From Salinisphaera sp. T31B1 (lineage in GTDB: Bacteria; Pseudomonadota; Gammaproteobacteria; Nevskiales; Salinisphaeraceae): a stretch of DNA of 64,000 nucleotides. Of the stretch, positions 20,989 through 29,899 are shown piece by piece. Location: contig NZ_APNH01000001.1 of assembly GCF_040361275.1 (NCBI RefSeq), positions 1,151,001 to 1,215,000 of the forward strand, written 5' to 3'. The position numbers and the translations under genes are program-made. How positions within the stretch are numbered: the stretch's first letter is position 1; the number at the start of each line of letters is the position of its first letter. A model generated the notes under the pieces. The model searched no databases, was not told where the DNA came from, and worked only from the letters and a program-made list of their open reading frames with translations.

Positions 20989-21429
20989 CTATCGCTGCGC
21001 GTTGCGCCGTTGATTGCTTTCGATCGCGTCGAGCCGATACTGACGCGGGGCCTTCGGCGCCCAGTCGAGCGCGCCGATCCGCCATTCGTAGATCAGGCCC
21101 AGCGTGAGCACGCCGAGAAAGAACAGGAACGCGAAATAGCCCGGCCAGCCAAGATCGGGCGCGGCGATCGCCCAGGAGAAGATGAACACCACTTCCAGAT
21201 CGAACAGCACGAAGATGATCGCCACCAGATAGAACTTCGCCGAGAAGCGCATGCGTGCGCTGCCCGTCGGCTTGATGCCCGACTCGTACGGCTGGTCGCC
21301 CAGACGCGACGAGTGGCGTCCGCCGAGCATGGCCGACAGCCCGATCATCATCAGGATCAGGCCCAGCGTGGCTGCCGTGAAAAGCAGCAGCGGCCAGATC
21401 ACGACAGCTTGTTCGGTGGCGGCGTCCAT
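20989..21429 (-). CDS. nuoA: NADH-quinone oxidoreductase subunit A
   Basis: The 146-residue, three-helix membrane subunit begins the nuo operon. The conserved loop YESGIKPTGSARMRFSAKFY between helices 1 and 2 lines the quinone tunnel, and FVLFDLEVVFIFSWA with its acidic residues is intact. The C-terminal tail is basic. The transcript should start in the 300-base region between this gene and the divergent aconitase gene. Confidence 0.97.
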   Translation of the reverse strand: MDAATEQAVVIWPLLLFTAATLGLILMMIGLSAMLGGRHSSRLGDQPYESGIKPTGSARMRFSAKFYLVAIIFVLFDLEVVFIFSWAIAAPDLGWPGYFAFLFFLGVLTLGLIYEWRIGALDWAPKAPRQYRLDAIESNQRRNAQR

Positions 21430-21737
21430 AGCGTGTGTTCCATTCTACGCGACACGCCCCCGTACGGATGAAGCAGTCGCGTCCAGAAAGATCGGCGCAT
21501 TTTATTTGTATTATGCAGAAACGTCGATGCCGACATTTCCGGCACAAGGTCCCCGGGCCTTGCTGCAACCTGAACGTTAGCCGATTTGGGCCCCTATTGG
21601 CGAGCGCTGTGTGACAAGCCGTTCGCATACATGACGTCGTCGCCGCGCTTGGGGCTCCGTCGACGGAGGACAGCCCGCTTTGTGATTGCGCCCCCTCGAA
21701 GCTAGAGTGGGGTCAAAACTGATACCGGAGGCCACCG
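21430..21737. other. Divergent promoter region nuoA / aconitase
   Basis: No gene is visible in these 308 bases. On the minus strand an AT-rich patch with CATAAT (complement of 21510-21515) could be a -10 box for nuo, but no good -35 is spaced to it. On the plus strand a GGAGG site sits just before the aconitase ATG. Confidence 0.4.
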
Positions 21738-23669
21738 ATGGCACAGAACGTTGCCCAGAAACTCATTGCCTCGCATCTGATCGACGGCGACATGACGCCC
21801 GGCGAGGAGATCGCGGTCCGAATCGACCAGACCCTGACCCAGGACGCTACCGGCACGCTGGTGATGCTTGAACTGGAGGCGATGGAGCTCGACCGGGTCA
21901 AGACCGAGGTCTCGGCGCAGTATGTCGATCACAACCTCATCCAGGAAGACAACAAGAACCCGGATGACCATCTGTTTCTGCAGTCGGCCTGCGAGCGCTT
22001 CGGTGCGTGGTTCTCGCGTCCGGGCAACGGCATCTCCCATGCGGTACACATGGAACGCTTCGGCCGGCCGGGCAAGACGCTGCTTGGCTCGGACAGCCAT
22101 ACGCCGGCCGGCGGTTCGATGGGTATGCTCGCCATCGGCGCCGGCGGTCTCGAAGTCGCCATGGCGATGGCCGGCGAACCGCTTTATACCAAAATGCCCA
22201 AGGTGTTCGGCATCAAGCTGACCGGCAAGCTGCCGGACTGGGTATCGGCCAAGGACGTGATCCTCGAGATGCTTCGCCGCCACGGTGTATCCGGCGGCGT
22301 GGGCAAGATCATCGAGTACTACGGGCCGGGGCTGGATAACCTCGAAGCCATGGACCGGCATGTGATCGCCAACATGGGCGCCGAGCTGGGCGCGACCACC
22401 ACCGTGTTTCCCGCCGAAGCCGAGATTCGGCGTTTTCTCAAAGGCCAGGGCCGCGAGGATGAATACGAGGAACTGGTCGCAGACGAGGGCTGTGAATACG
22501 ACGAACACGACGAGATCGATCTGTCGACGCTGGTACCGCTGATCGCCAAACCGACTTCGCCGGGCAATGTGGTGCCGGTGGAGGAACTGGCCGGCGACGA
22601 CCTCTACCAGGCCTATATCGGGTCATCGGCCAACCCCGGCTATCGGGATTTCGCGATGGCCGCCGAAATGGTCCGCGGTCGTCAGGTATCCAAGCACGTC
22701 TCGTTCGACGTCAACCCGTCGTCGCGTGCGATGCTCCAGACGCTGGCACGAGACGACCGTCTCGGCGTCTTGATCGGTTCCGGCGCACGGATTCATCAGG
22801 CTGGCTGCAACGGCTGTATCGGCATGGGCCAGGCGCCGGCATCGGGCCGCAACAGCCTGCGTACCACCCCGCGCAATTTCCCGGGCCGATCCGGCACGAA
22901 GGAAGATTCCGTCTTCCTGTGTTCGCCCGAAACCGCGACCGCCTCCGCGCTGATGGGCAAGATCACCGATCCACGCACGCTGGACTTCGACTATCCGAAG
23001 GTGGTCAACCCCGAGGACCCGGTGATCAACGACCAGATGATGGAGGCCCCGCTGGCCATTGAAAAGGCCCGCGAGGTCGAGCTGGTCAAGGGCCCCAATA
23101 TCAAGTCGCTACCGGACTTCGACGGGATTCCGGATGCGTTCGATATCCCGGTGCTGCTCAAGGTCGGTGACGATATCTCCACCGACGAGATCATGCGTGC
23201 CGGCGCCGAAGTGCTGCCTTTCCGGTCGAACATTCCTGCGATCGCCGAGTTCGTTTACGACGTCGTGGACGAGGAGTATCCGGCGCGCGCCAAGGACACC
23301 GGCGATCATGCCATCATCGGCGGCTCAAACTACGGTCAGGGCAGTTCGCGTGAGCATGCCGCCATCGCGCCACGTTATCTGGGCCTACGCGTGGTCATCG
23401 CCAAGGACTATGCGCGTATTCACTGGCAGAACCTGGTCAATTTCGGGGTGCTGCCGCTGACCTTCGCCGAGGGCGACGATCTGGATCGGCTCAAGCAGGG
23501 GTCCAAGCTGCGGATCAGCGGACTTCACGATGCGCTGGCGGCCGGCGATTCGATCACGGTCGAGACCGAGTCCGGCGACACCATCGAATGTCGGCATGGC
23601 CTGTCCGATCGCCAGATCGAAATCCTGCGCGCGGGCGGGTTGATCAACTGGAAGCGCGACCAGGGCTGA
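21738..23669 (+). CDS. Aconitase-family hydro-lyase (putative aconitate hydratase)
   Basis: The 643-residue protein belongs to the aconitase superfamily and most resembles the ~650-residue putative aconitase group (TIGR01342 type), not AcnA or AcnB. The N-terminal part carries DHNLIQ and LGSDSHTPAGGSMGMLAIGAGG. The cluster region has AGCNGCIGMGQ with C357 and C360. The canonical first ligand motif GSCTNS is replaced by GSSANPG (S297 in place of Cys). The C-terminal swivel domain carries GGSNYGQGSSREHAA with the active-site Arg/Ser. It probably isomerises citrate or a related 2-hydroxyacid in the TCA or methylcitrate area. It stands alone, with a GGAGG ribosome site. Confidence 0.85.
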   Translation: MAQNVAQKLIASHLIDGDMTPGEEIAVRIDQTLTQDATGTLVMLELEAMELDRVKTEVSAQYVDHNLIQEDNKNPDDHLFLQSACERFGAWFSRPGNGISHAVHMERFGRPGKTLLGSDSHTPAGGSMGMLAIGAGGLEVAMAMAGEPLYTKMPKVFGIKLTGKLPDWVSAKDVILEMLRRHGVSGGVGKIIEYYGPGLDNLEAMDRHVIANMGAELGATTTVFPAEAEIRRFLKGQGREDEYEELVADEGCEYDEHDEIDLSTLVPLIAKPTSPGNVVPVEELAGDDLYQAYIGSSANPGYRDFAMAAEMVRGRQVSKHVSFDVNPSSRAMLQTLARDDRLGVLIGSGARIHQAGCNGCIGMGQAPASGRNSLRTTPRNFPGRSGTKEDSVFLCSPETATASALMGKITDPRTLDFDYPKVVNPEDPVINDQMMEAPLAIEKAREVELVKGPNIKSLPDFDGIPDAFDIPVLLKVGDDISTDEIMRAGAEVLPFRSNIPAIAEFVYDVVDEEYPARAKDTGDHAIIGGSNYGQGSSREHAAIAPRYLGLRVVIAKDYARIHWQNLVNFGVLPLTFAEGDDLDRLKQGSKLRISGLHDALAAGDSITVETESGDTIECRHGLSDRQIEILRAGGLINWKRDQG

Positions 23670-23808
23670 ACCCGGCGCGCACACGCCGACCACGGCTACG
23701 GCGGGTGAGCCGGACTCGGCGGCGCCACGGATGGTTACGTGAATTTACGGACTGCGCCCGGCACGTCGCCGGGCCTAGTCTTGATCGACTCCGTTGCGTG
23801 AACCTGCC

Positions 23809-24375
23809 ATGACTGAACTCTACTGCGATAGCCGGCAGACTCGTGGGTTGAGACTGTGTGATGCCGATCCCCACTGCATTGCCGCGCGGCTGGCGGCCAT
23901 CGGCGTGCATTATCGGTCGGTAGCGCTCCCGGCCGTGGCGTTCGATGCCGAAGCGGGCTGCGATGAAATCGTCGGCAGTTATCTCGCGCCGCTGAACACG
24001 TTGCTCGATGGCATGGACGGCGTGTCGCTGGATGTCACCACGGTCATGCCGGACCATCCACGGATCGCGTCGCTGCAGCGCACCTTCATGACCGAACACC
24101 GCCACGATGCGGTTGAAGCGCAGATCATGGTGTGGGGTCGCGGCACGCTGTATATGCGGGGTCGTAACGCGGTATGGGCGTTGTGCTGTGGCGCGGGTGA
24201 TTTCGTTCGGTTGCCCGCGGGCATGGGACACTGGTTCGCGTTCGACACATCCCTGGGGTTTCGTACGCTGCGGTTGTTCGAGTCCAGCCGTGGCCAACGA
24301 AGAATCCGGCGTGGACGGAACATGAGCGGCGTATATGCCGTGCCGCGGTCGATGCCGCAATTGCGCCCCGGCTGA
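23809..24375 (+). CDS. mtnD: Acireductone dioxygenase-like cupin
   Basis: The 188-residue protein aligns with acireductone dioxygenases, the metal enzymes of the methionine salvage pathway. The metal ligands are all present: two His and one Glu in EHRHDAVEAQ, and the fourth His in PAGMGHWF. The RTLRLFES ending matches the family. The residue after the Glu-Val pair that is normally Arg in the family (E-V-R) is Gln here (E-A-Q), so substrate handling may differ. No other methionine-salvage gene is next to it. A short rho-independent terminator follows, so it is probably monocistronic. Confidence 0.7.
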   Translation: MTELYCDSRQTRGLRLCDADPHCIAARLAAIGVHYRSVALPAVAFDAEAGCDEIVGSYLAPLNTLLDGMDGVSLDVTTVMPDHPRIASLQRTFMTEHRHDAVEAQIMVWGRGTLYMRGRNAVWALCCGAGDFVRLPAGMGHWFAFDTSLGFRTLRLFESSRGQRRIRRGRNMSGVYAVPRSMPQLRPG

Positions 24376-24390
24376 GGCCGCCACAACACG

Positions 24391-24411
24391 CCGCGCGTGC
24401 GCGCGGTTTTG
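24391..24411 (+). terminator. Rho-independent terminator after the cupin gene
   Basis: The stem CCGCGC/GCGCGG with loop GTGC is followed directly by TTTTG, 16 bases beyond the stop. The stem is short but all GC. Confidence 0.55.
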
Positions 24412-24487
24412 TATCGACGCCGGTACAAGCGTATTCTTCCGTCGCCTATAACCCCTATCGGCTTTTTCGGTTTACGGGAACCAATCC

Positions 24488-25099
24488 ATGGACGAGCAAT
24501 CCGTTGTCACCGCCTATCGCCGCCTGTCGCGGCAGTACGACCGTTTCTTTGGCCCGGTTTTCGAGCAGGGTCGTCTGGAAGCGGTCCGCCGGATGGATTG
24601 CCGGGCCGGCGATCGCGTGCTGGAAGTGGGGGTGGGCACCGGCCTGTCGCTGGACCACTACGCCGACGGCGTTCAGGTCGTGGGCATCGACGTCTCCCCG
24701 GACATGCTCGAGCATGCCAAGGCCCGGGTGAACGGCAACGCCGATCGCATCACGCTTGCGCTGATGGACGCTCAGGCGCTCGAGTACGCCGATGACAGCT
24801 TCGACAAGGTGGTCGCCATGTATGTGGCGTCGGTGGTGCCGGACCCGAACCGGATGGTCGACGAAATGAAACGGGTCTGCAAGCCCGGCGGCGAACTGTT
24901 CATCGTCAACCACTTCAGCCAGGGCAAGGGGCCGATGGCCTCGCTCGAGCGCCTGGCATCGCCGTTGTCCAAGCTCGTCGGTTTCCGGCCGTCGTTTCCG
25001 CTGGACGAGTTCTTGACCATGGCCGATCTTGACGTCATCGAGACGAAAAAAGTCAATGCTTTCGGATACTGGACGCTGATTCACGCCCGCAACCGCTGA
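24488..25099 (+). CDS. PmtA-like phospholipid N-methyltransferase
   Basis: The 203-residue class I SAM-dependent methyltransferase has motif I VLEVGVGTGLSL at about residues 41-52, VVGIDVSPDML, and the post-motif MYVASVVPDPNRMVDEMKRVCKPGG. The overall sequence resembles bacterial phosphatidylethanolamine N-methyltransferases (PmtA), which convert phosphatidylethanolamine towards phosphatidylcholine at the membrane face. The LSRQYDRFFGPVFEQGR N-terminus fits that group. UbiE-type enzymes share the fold, but length and N-terminus favour PmtA. No signal or membrane helix is seen. Confidence 0.75.
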   Translation: MDEQSVVTAYRRLSRQYDRFFGPVFEQGRLEAVRRMDCRAGDRVLEVGVGTGLSLDHYADGVQVVGIDVSPDMLEHAKARVNGNADRITLALMDAQALEYADDSFDKVVAMYVASVVPDPNRMVDEMKRVCKPGGELFIVNHFSQGKGPMASLERLASPLSKLVGFRPSFPLDEFLTMADLDVIETKKVNAFGYWTLIHARNR

Positions 25100-25204
25100 T
25101 CCACAGCCCAGGCGTTTCAGCGCGCCGTCCTCGCCCCGCGGGCTTCGGCCCGGCTTTACCGAGCGCCAATCCGTGTAAGCGCGCCGGTGGCTCGTCGGGC
25201 CGTC

Positions 25205-26203
25205 CTATTGCCCGAACAGCCTTTTGCCCAGCGCCACGCGCTCACCGGCCGATTCGGGAATGGTCTCGAGTGCGCGTACCTTCTCGAGGCGGTTGAGCAG
25301 GCCCATCTGGTTGGCGAGCTGGATATTGAGCCCTGGCCGGGCGTTGTATTCGAGCACCAGCGGGCCGTGGTTACGGTCGAGCACGACGTCCACCCCCAGA
25401 TAGCCAAGGCGGGTCAGGTCGTAGGAGCGCGCCGACAGCTCCAGCAGCGCATCCCAATCGGGTACCTGGATACCACGCACTGCGTGGCCGGAGTCGGGAT
25501 GCGCATCGAGCACGCTGTTGAACCAGACACCATCGACGGTATGGCCGCTGGCCAGATCGATCCCTGCGCCGATCGCGCCCTGGTGGAGATTGGCCTTGCC
25601 GTCGGACTGGCGCGTGGGCAGGCGTACCATGCTGGCGACCGGCACGCCGCGGAACACGATGGTGCGGATATCAGGCACGCCCTGGAAGCTCACCGCGTCG
25701 AACACCGAGTGCGGCTGCACCCGATATTCGATGATCGCCTTGTCGGGCAATCCGCCGAGGCTGTACATGCCCGACAGGATGTTGGAGATGAAATGTTCCA
25801 GCTCCCCTCGGGATACGCTCACGCCGGACGCGCGTACGAACTGCGCGCCGCGGCGGCCGGCGATGACCATGATCCCATTGCCGCCCGAGCCCTGCGCGGG
25901 CTTGATCACAAACTCGCGGTGATGGCCCAGTAAGGTATCCAGGTCGCGGATCTGGTGCTCGATCTCGACCACGCCGTAGAGCTCGGGGGTGGCAATTCCG
26001 GCGGCCATGGCCAATTGCTTGGTCTTGAGCTTGTCGTCGACCAGCGGGTAGAAACGCCGCTCGTTGTACAGGCTGATGTAATCGCCGTTGCGCTGGTTCA
26101 TGCCCAGGATGCCCAGCCGCCGTAACGTGGCCGGCGAGCGCATCGGCGGATTGCTGCGCAGCAGACGCCAGCGGGCACGCAGTCGTGAGGTCAGCCCGGC
26201 CAT
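25205..26203 (-). CDS. RimK-like ATP-grasp alpha-L-glutamate ligase family protein
   Basis: The 332-residue protein is of the TIGR02291-type RimK-related group. The ATP-grasp core is visible: VIKPAQGSGGNGIMVI is the glycine-rich lid region, EYRVQPHSVFD follows, and GVDVVLDRNHGPLVLEYNARPGLNIQ carries the Mg-binding Glu/Asn. Such enzymes join an amino acid (often glutamate) to a peptide end or small molecule; the target here is unknown. I start at the ATG of the TGATG overlap with the preceding gene's stop; an in-frame ATG 42 bases further upstream would overlap that gene more. It is the last gene of a three-gene set with a transglutaminase-fold protein and a retropepsin. Confidence 0.85.
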   Translation of the reverse strand: MAGLTSRLRARWRLLRSNPPMRSPATLRRLGILGMNQRNGDYISLYNERRFYPLVDDKLKTKQLAMAAGIATPELYGVVEIEHQIRDLDTLLGHHREFVIKPAQGSGGNGIMVIAGRRGAQFVRASGVSVSRGELEHFISNILSGMYSLGGLPDKAIIEYRVQPHSVFDAVSFQGVPDIRTIVFRGVPVASMVRLPTRQSDGKANLHQGAIGAGIDLASGHTVDGVWFNSVLDAHPDSGHAVRGIQVPDWDALLELSARSYDLTRLGYLGVDVVLDRNHGPLVLEYNARPGLNIQLANQMGLLNRLEKVRALETIPESAGERVALGKRLFGQ

Positions 26204-27741
26204 CAGCTGCGTGAAATAGCCCGCGCCGCGGCCCGGAAACGCCATAGTTCCGACAGCCGGTAGCCGGTATAGCGGCCGGCCAGCAGCGTGAAGGCCAGCA
26301 CCAGCAGCAACAGTTCGGGAAAGACGAAGGCCAGATACTCGGCCAGCGGATTGGTCATCACCACGAATCCGAGCGCGGCCACCGCCAGACTGCCGAGACC
26401 CGACAGCAGCGCATCCTTGGGCCCGTTCTCGTCCCAGACGATCGACATGCGCTCGATGGTCATCGCCAGGATCACCATCGGAAACAGCGCGATCGACAGC
26501 CCGTGCTCCATGCCCAGCTTGTGGCTGATCACCGATACGCCGGCCATGAGCAGGATCACGATCGTCAGCATGGAGGCCAGTCTGGGAACCAGCAGCAGCT
26601 TCAGCCGCTCCAGATAGAAGCGCACGATCAGCCCCAGGGCGACCAGCACCGAAAACAAGATACAGCCCCAGATCAGCTCGGTTTCGCGAAAAGCCAGCGC
26701 GATGAGCACCGGCATGAATGTGCCGAAGGTGCGGAAACCGACGAAGTTGCGCAGCAGTACGACCACCAGCGCGCCCAATGGTACGGTCAGCAGCACCTTG
26801 TAGGTGTTCTGGGTCGCGATCGGCAGCGACAGCAGCGAATAGTCGAGAATGTCGGAGTTGAGCAGGCGCGCGCGTTGCTGGGCCAGTCCCATTACATCGC
26901 GCGAGGCGCGGGTGGCCGAGAAATCGACCTGGGCGTTGGATGCACCGTCCAGGCGCACGAGCGGTCGTTGACCGACGTGCCAGACCAGAACATCCCGGGC
27001 GAACCCCTGGTGGCCGTTGATCGGGTTGAAAGCCAGCCAGTCCTCGCCGTTGTAGACTTCCAGCCAGGGGTTGAGCCGGCCGTGGCGAAGCCCTTCAGCC
27101 AGGGGCAGCACGTAGGCGATCCGGGTCGGGATACGCGCGCCGGCGAGAATATACTGCAGCCGCTGGACCTGCTCGAGCGGCCGCGCGCTGTCGTCGCGCA
27201 ATACCTCGACCTCGGCGTCGGCGGTCGGGTCGTTGAAGCGGCGGAGCAGCTCCTGGGTGAACGAGGCCGTATCCGCCGAGCGCGAGCGCACGTTCTCGAG
27301 CAGGGCAAACACCGCGGCGCGCTCGGGCGCGGTGTATTCGGGAATCGACGGGTAGGCCGGCACCGGCCGTTCGCGTTCGCGGTTGGCGTCGGCGTCCTCG
27401 TTGAGCACCACGCGGTAGTAGAGGGTCTGACGCCCGTTGAGATTGCGTGCGGCCCAGCGTGCGATGCGGTTGGCGCCTTCGGGTTCGGTCGCCAGGCCGA
27501 AGCCCGACGAGACGAAGCTCTCGTCGAGTACGGTGAAGCCGGGCGGGTCGCTGGGAATGGCCAGCGCGGCCTTGGCCGAGCGTCCGTCACCGTCGAACGT
27601 CAGCGTGGCTTCGACCGTCCACACTTCGGCGCTTGCGTCCGGGGTAAGCGGCACGCCGAGACGGCTGACCTTGTAGTAGCAGATGCCGACCGCCGTGATC
27701 ACGAGCACGAGCGCCAGCACCTTGAGGTGCATGTCCTTCAC
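26203..27741 (-). CDS. Inactive transglutaminase-fold 7-TM membrane protein
   Basis: The ~512-residue membrane protein has one N-terminal helix (about residues 7-24), a large periplasmic part (about 30-290) with transglutaminase-like segments (ARIPTRIAYVLPL, WLEVYNGEDWLAFNP) that lack the catalytic Cys triad, and a C-terminal bundle of about seven helices (about 320-505). This is the architecture of the Transglut_i_TM / 7TM_transglut families, which regularly occur between a RimK-like ligase and a retropepsin-like protease. I chose GTG 27741 because GGAG sits seven bases upstream; the ATG three codons later (27732) is an alternative. It may hold or present a peptide-modification substrate at the membrane; that is inference. 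Confidence 0.85.
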   Translation of the reverse strand: MKDMHLKVLALVLVITAVGICYYKVSRLGVPLTPDASAEVWTVEATLTFDGDGRSAKAALAIPSDPPGFTVLDESFVSSGFGLATEPEGANRIARWAARNLNGRQTLYYRVVLNEDADANRERERPVPAYPSIPEYTAPERAAVFALLENVRSRSADTASFTQELLRRFNDPTADAEVEVLRDDSARPLEQVQRLQYILAGARIPTRIAYVLPLAEGLRHGRLNPWLEVYNGEDWLAFNPINGHQGFARDVLVWHVGQRPLVRLDGASNAQVDFSATRASRDVMGLAQQRARLLNSDILDYSLLSLPIATQNTYKVLLTVPLGALVVVLLRNFVGFRTFGTFMPVLIALAFRETELIWGCILFSVLVALGLIVRFYLERLKLLLVPRLASMLTIVILLMAGVSVISHKLGMEHGLSIALFPMVILAMTIERMSIVWDENGPKDALLSGLGSLAVAALGFVVMTNPLAEYLAFVFPELLLLVLAFTLLAGRYTGYRLSELWRFRAAARAISRS

Positions 27742-27757
27742 GATCAGGCTCCGCCGT

Positions 27758-28333
27758 TCAGTCGTGACTGTCGTCGTCCGGCGTGTTCTCTTCCGGGTTG
27801 TGGGCGACCGTGCGGCTGTCGTCGTCACAGCTCGGCTCGTGCAGGAACGTGCGACCGACATCGATCAGGCCCAGATGCTTGATGGTCCGCCGGCCCAGCA
27901 GCATCGGATAGATCATGTCGCTACGATCACGCAACGAGAACTGCTCTTCGTAGATCGTGTCGTTCATACAGATCTTGAGCAGCACCACCGGCCGATGGTC
28001 GGAGCCGCCGGCGCCGGTGACCCTGAGGTTGCGATACAGTGGACGCTCGAACTCGCGGGTGGCCATGTCCTCGTCGCGCTGATCCTCGATCCCGATGGTG
28101 AACCGGACCCAGCTTTTGCCATCGCGCTTGAATTGCTCGATATCGGTGGCGTGCAGCGACGACGTGAGCGCGCCGGTATCCAGCTTGGCCTTGGCCACCA
28201 CGCCCCACGGCTCGATCCGGGCGTTCTCGACCCAGCCGTAGACGGTCTTGCCGGTCGCGGCCAGCGTGCTCGTGGATGCGGCGCAGAGCATTCCCAACAG
28301 CGCAATACGTCGGAGTATGGGGGTGGCTTGCAT
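27758..28333 (-). CDS. Retropepsin-like aspartic protease (RimB / PF05618 type), exported
   Basis: The 191-residue protein has a signal peptide (about residues 1-26, ending near TLAA). A retropepsin-like domain follows, with the catalytic motif KLDTGALTSSLHA and a second strand pair including MLLGRRTIKHLGLID. This PF05618 family was named ATP-dependent zinc protease in databases, but the fold is a single-domain aspartic protease. The C-terminal ~20 residues are very acidic. It is the first gene of the three-gene set, 16 bases before the transglutaminase-fold gene, and would act in the periplasm where that protein's soluble domain lies. Confidence 0.85.
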   Translation of the reverse strand: MQATPILRRIALLGMLCAASTSTLAATGKTVYGWVENARIEPWGVVAKAKLDTGALTSSLHATDIEQFKRDGKSWVRFTIGIEDQRDEDMATREFERPLYRNLRVTGAGGSDHRPVVLLKICMNDTIYEEQFSLRDRSDMIYPMLLGRRTIKHLGLIDVGRTFLHEPSCDDDSRTVAHNPEENTPDDDSHD

Positions 28334-28392
28334 CAAGACAGTCCTTGTCCGCGTCGGGCGGATCGTCGTCGGGTTTGTCGGTTGTGAGGCGG

Positions 28393-29694
28393 CTAGTGGC
28401 CGCGGTTGATGGCGCGATAGCCGATATCTCGGCGATACATCGCATCCCGCCAGCGGATACGATCGACGCCGGCATAGGCACGGGCCTGCGCCTGGGCGAC
28501 ATCGTCGCCGAGTGCGCATACGCATAGTACCCGACCGCCGCTGGTGCGTACGCTGCCGTCGTCGGCGAGTCGCGTGCCGGCATGGAAGACCTGGGTGCCT
28601 TCGGCCGCGGCGTCTTCGAGGCCGGTGATGATGTCGTCCTTGTCGTAGGCACCCGGATAGCCGCCGGCGGCCATCACTACGCCCAGCGCCGCCTGAGCGT
28701 GCCACTGGGCCCGGGCCTGGTCGAGTCGACCCGCCAGTGCGGCCTCGATGAGATCCACCAGGTCGGATTTCAGGCGCATGAGGATCGGCTGGGTCTCGGG
28801 GTCGCCCAGACGCACGTTGAACTCGAGGACTCGGGCGGCGCCTTCGTCGTCGATCATCAATCCGGCATAGAGAAACCCGGTGAACGCACAGCCGTCGGCG
28901 GCCATGCCGGCGACCGTGGGTTCGATGATGTCGGTCATCACTCGGGCGAAGACCGCATCGGTCATCACCGGGGCAGGCGAGTAGGCGCCCATGCCGCCGG
29001 TGTTGGGGCCGGTATCGCCATCATAGGCGGCTTTGTGATCCTGCGAACTGGCCAGGGGCAGTACATGGGTGCCATCGACCAGGGCAATGAAACTCGCTTC
29101 TTCGCCTTCCAGGAACCGCTCGACCACGATCCGGGCGCCGGATTCGCCGAAGGCGTTGTCCTCCAGCATGTCGCGTGCGGCCGCCAGGGCTTCGTCCACG
29201 GTCGCGGCCAGAAACACGCCCTTGCCGGCCGCCAGGCCGTCGGCCTTGACCACGATCGGTGCGCCCATCTCGCGAATGAAGGCTTCGGCCCGGGCATAGT
29301 CGGTGAAGACCTCGTAGTCGGCGGTCGGGATCGCGTGCCGAGCGAGAAAATCCTTGGAAAATGCCTTGCTGGCCTCGAGCTGGGCGGCAGCCCGGCCCGG
29401 GCCGAAGCAGGCCAGGCCGGCCTGCTCGAAGGCATCGACGATGCCTTCGGCGAGCGGCGCCTCGGGGCCGATCACGGTCAGCGAAATGGCGTTGTCGGTC
29501 GCGAAATCACGCAGTCCCTGGATATCGGTCGGCTCCAGGGCGAGGTTGGTCACGCCGTCCATCAGCGCGGTGCCGGCATTGCCGGGGGCGACATATACAT
29601 GCACGACACGCGGCGAGGCCGCGATCTTGACCGCAAGCGCATGCTCGCGGCCGCCGTTGCCGACAATGAGTACCCGATGGTCTGACTGGCTCAT
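28393..29694 (-). CDS. purD: Phosphoribosylamine-glycine ligase
   Basis: The 433-residue GAR synthetase catalyses step two of purine biosynthesis: phosphoribosylamine, glycine and ATP to GAR. The N-terminal VLIVGNGGREHALA, the ATP-grasp core with VVKADGLAAGKGV (about residues 140-152), EEASFIALVDG, and EFNVRLGDPETQ are all present. The length is standard. It is transcribed divergently from the LpxH-like gene, with 205 bases between them in which I see no gene. It is 59 bases upstream of the retropepsin gene on the same strand. Confidence 0.97.
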   Translation of the reverse strand: MSQSDHRVLIVGNGGREHALAVKIAASPRVVHVYVAPGNAGTALMDGVTNLALEPTDIQGLRDFATDNAISLTVIGPEAPLAEGIVDAFEQAGLACFGPGRAAAQLEASKAFSKDFLARHAIPTADYEVFTDYARAEAFIREMGAPIVVKADGLAAGKGVFLAATVDEALAAARDMLEDNAFGESGARIVVERFLEGEEASFIALVDGTHVLPLASSQDHKAAYDGDTGPNTGGMGAYSPAPVMTDAVFARVMTDIIEPTVAGMAADGCAFTGFLYAGLMIDDEGAARVLEFNVRLGDPETQPILMRLKSDLVDLIEAALAGRLDQARAQWHAQAALGVVMAAGGYPGAYDKDDIITGLEDAAAEGTQVFHAGTRLADDGSVRTSGGRVLCVCALGDDVAQAQARAYAGVDRIRWRDAMYRRDIGYRAINRGH

Positions 29695-29899
29695 GAAATG
29701 CTACCTGGAGGCCACCCGCGGCGGCGCGGCGCACGGCGGGTTTGGAACGATGCGGCGCAAGCTTAGCAAAGGCGTACCGCCTGTCGCCCGTCTCGGCCGG
29801 CCGCCGGGTGCCTGTCACGGATCGGTCACCGAACCGTCACCTTGCGGTGATGTAGGCCGAATAACCTGTCGCGGTGTGTTCGACGACCCGGCGTTTGCC

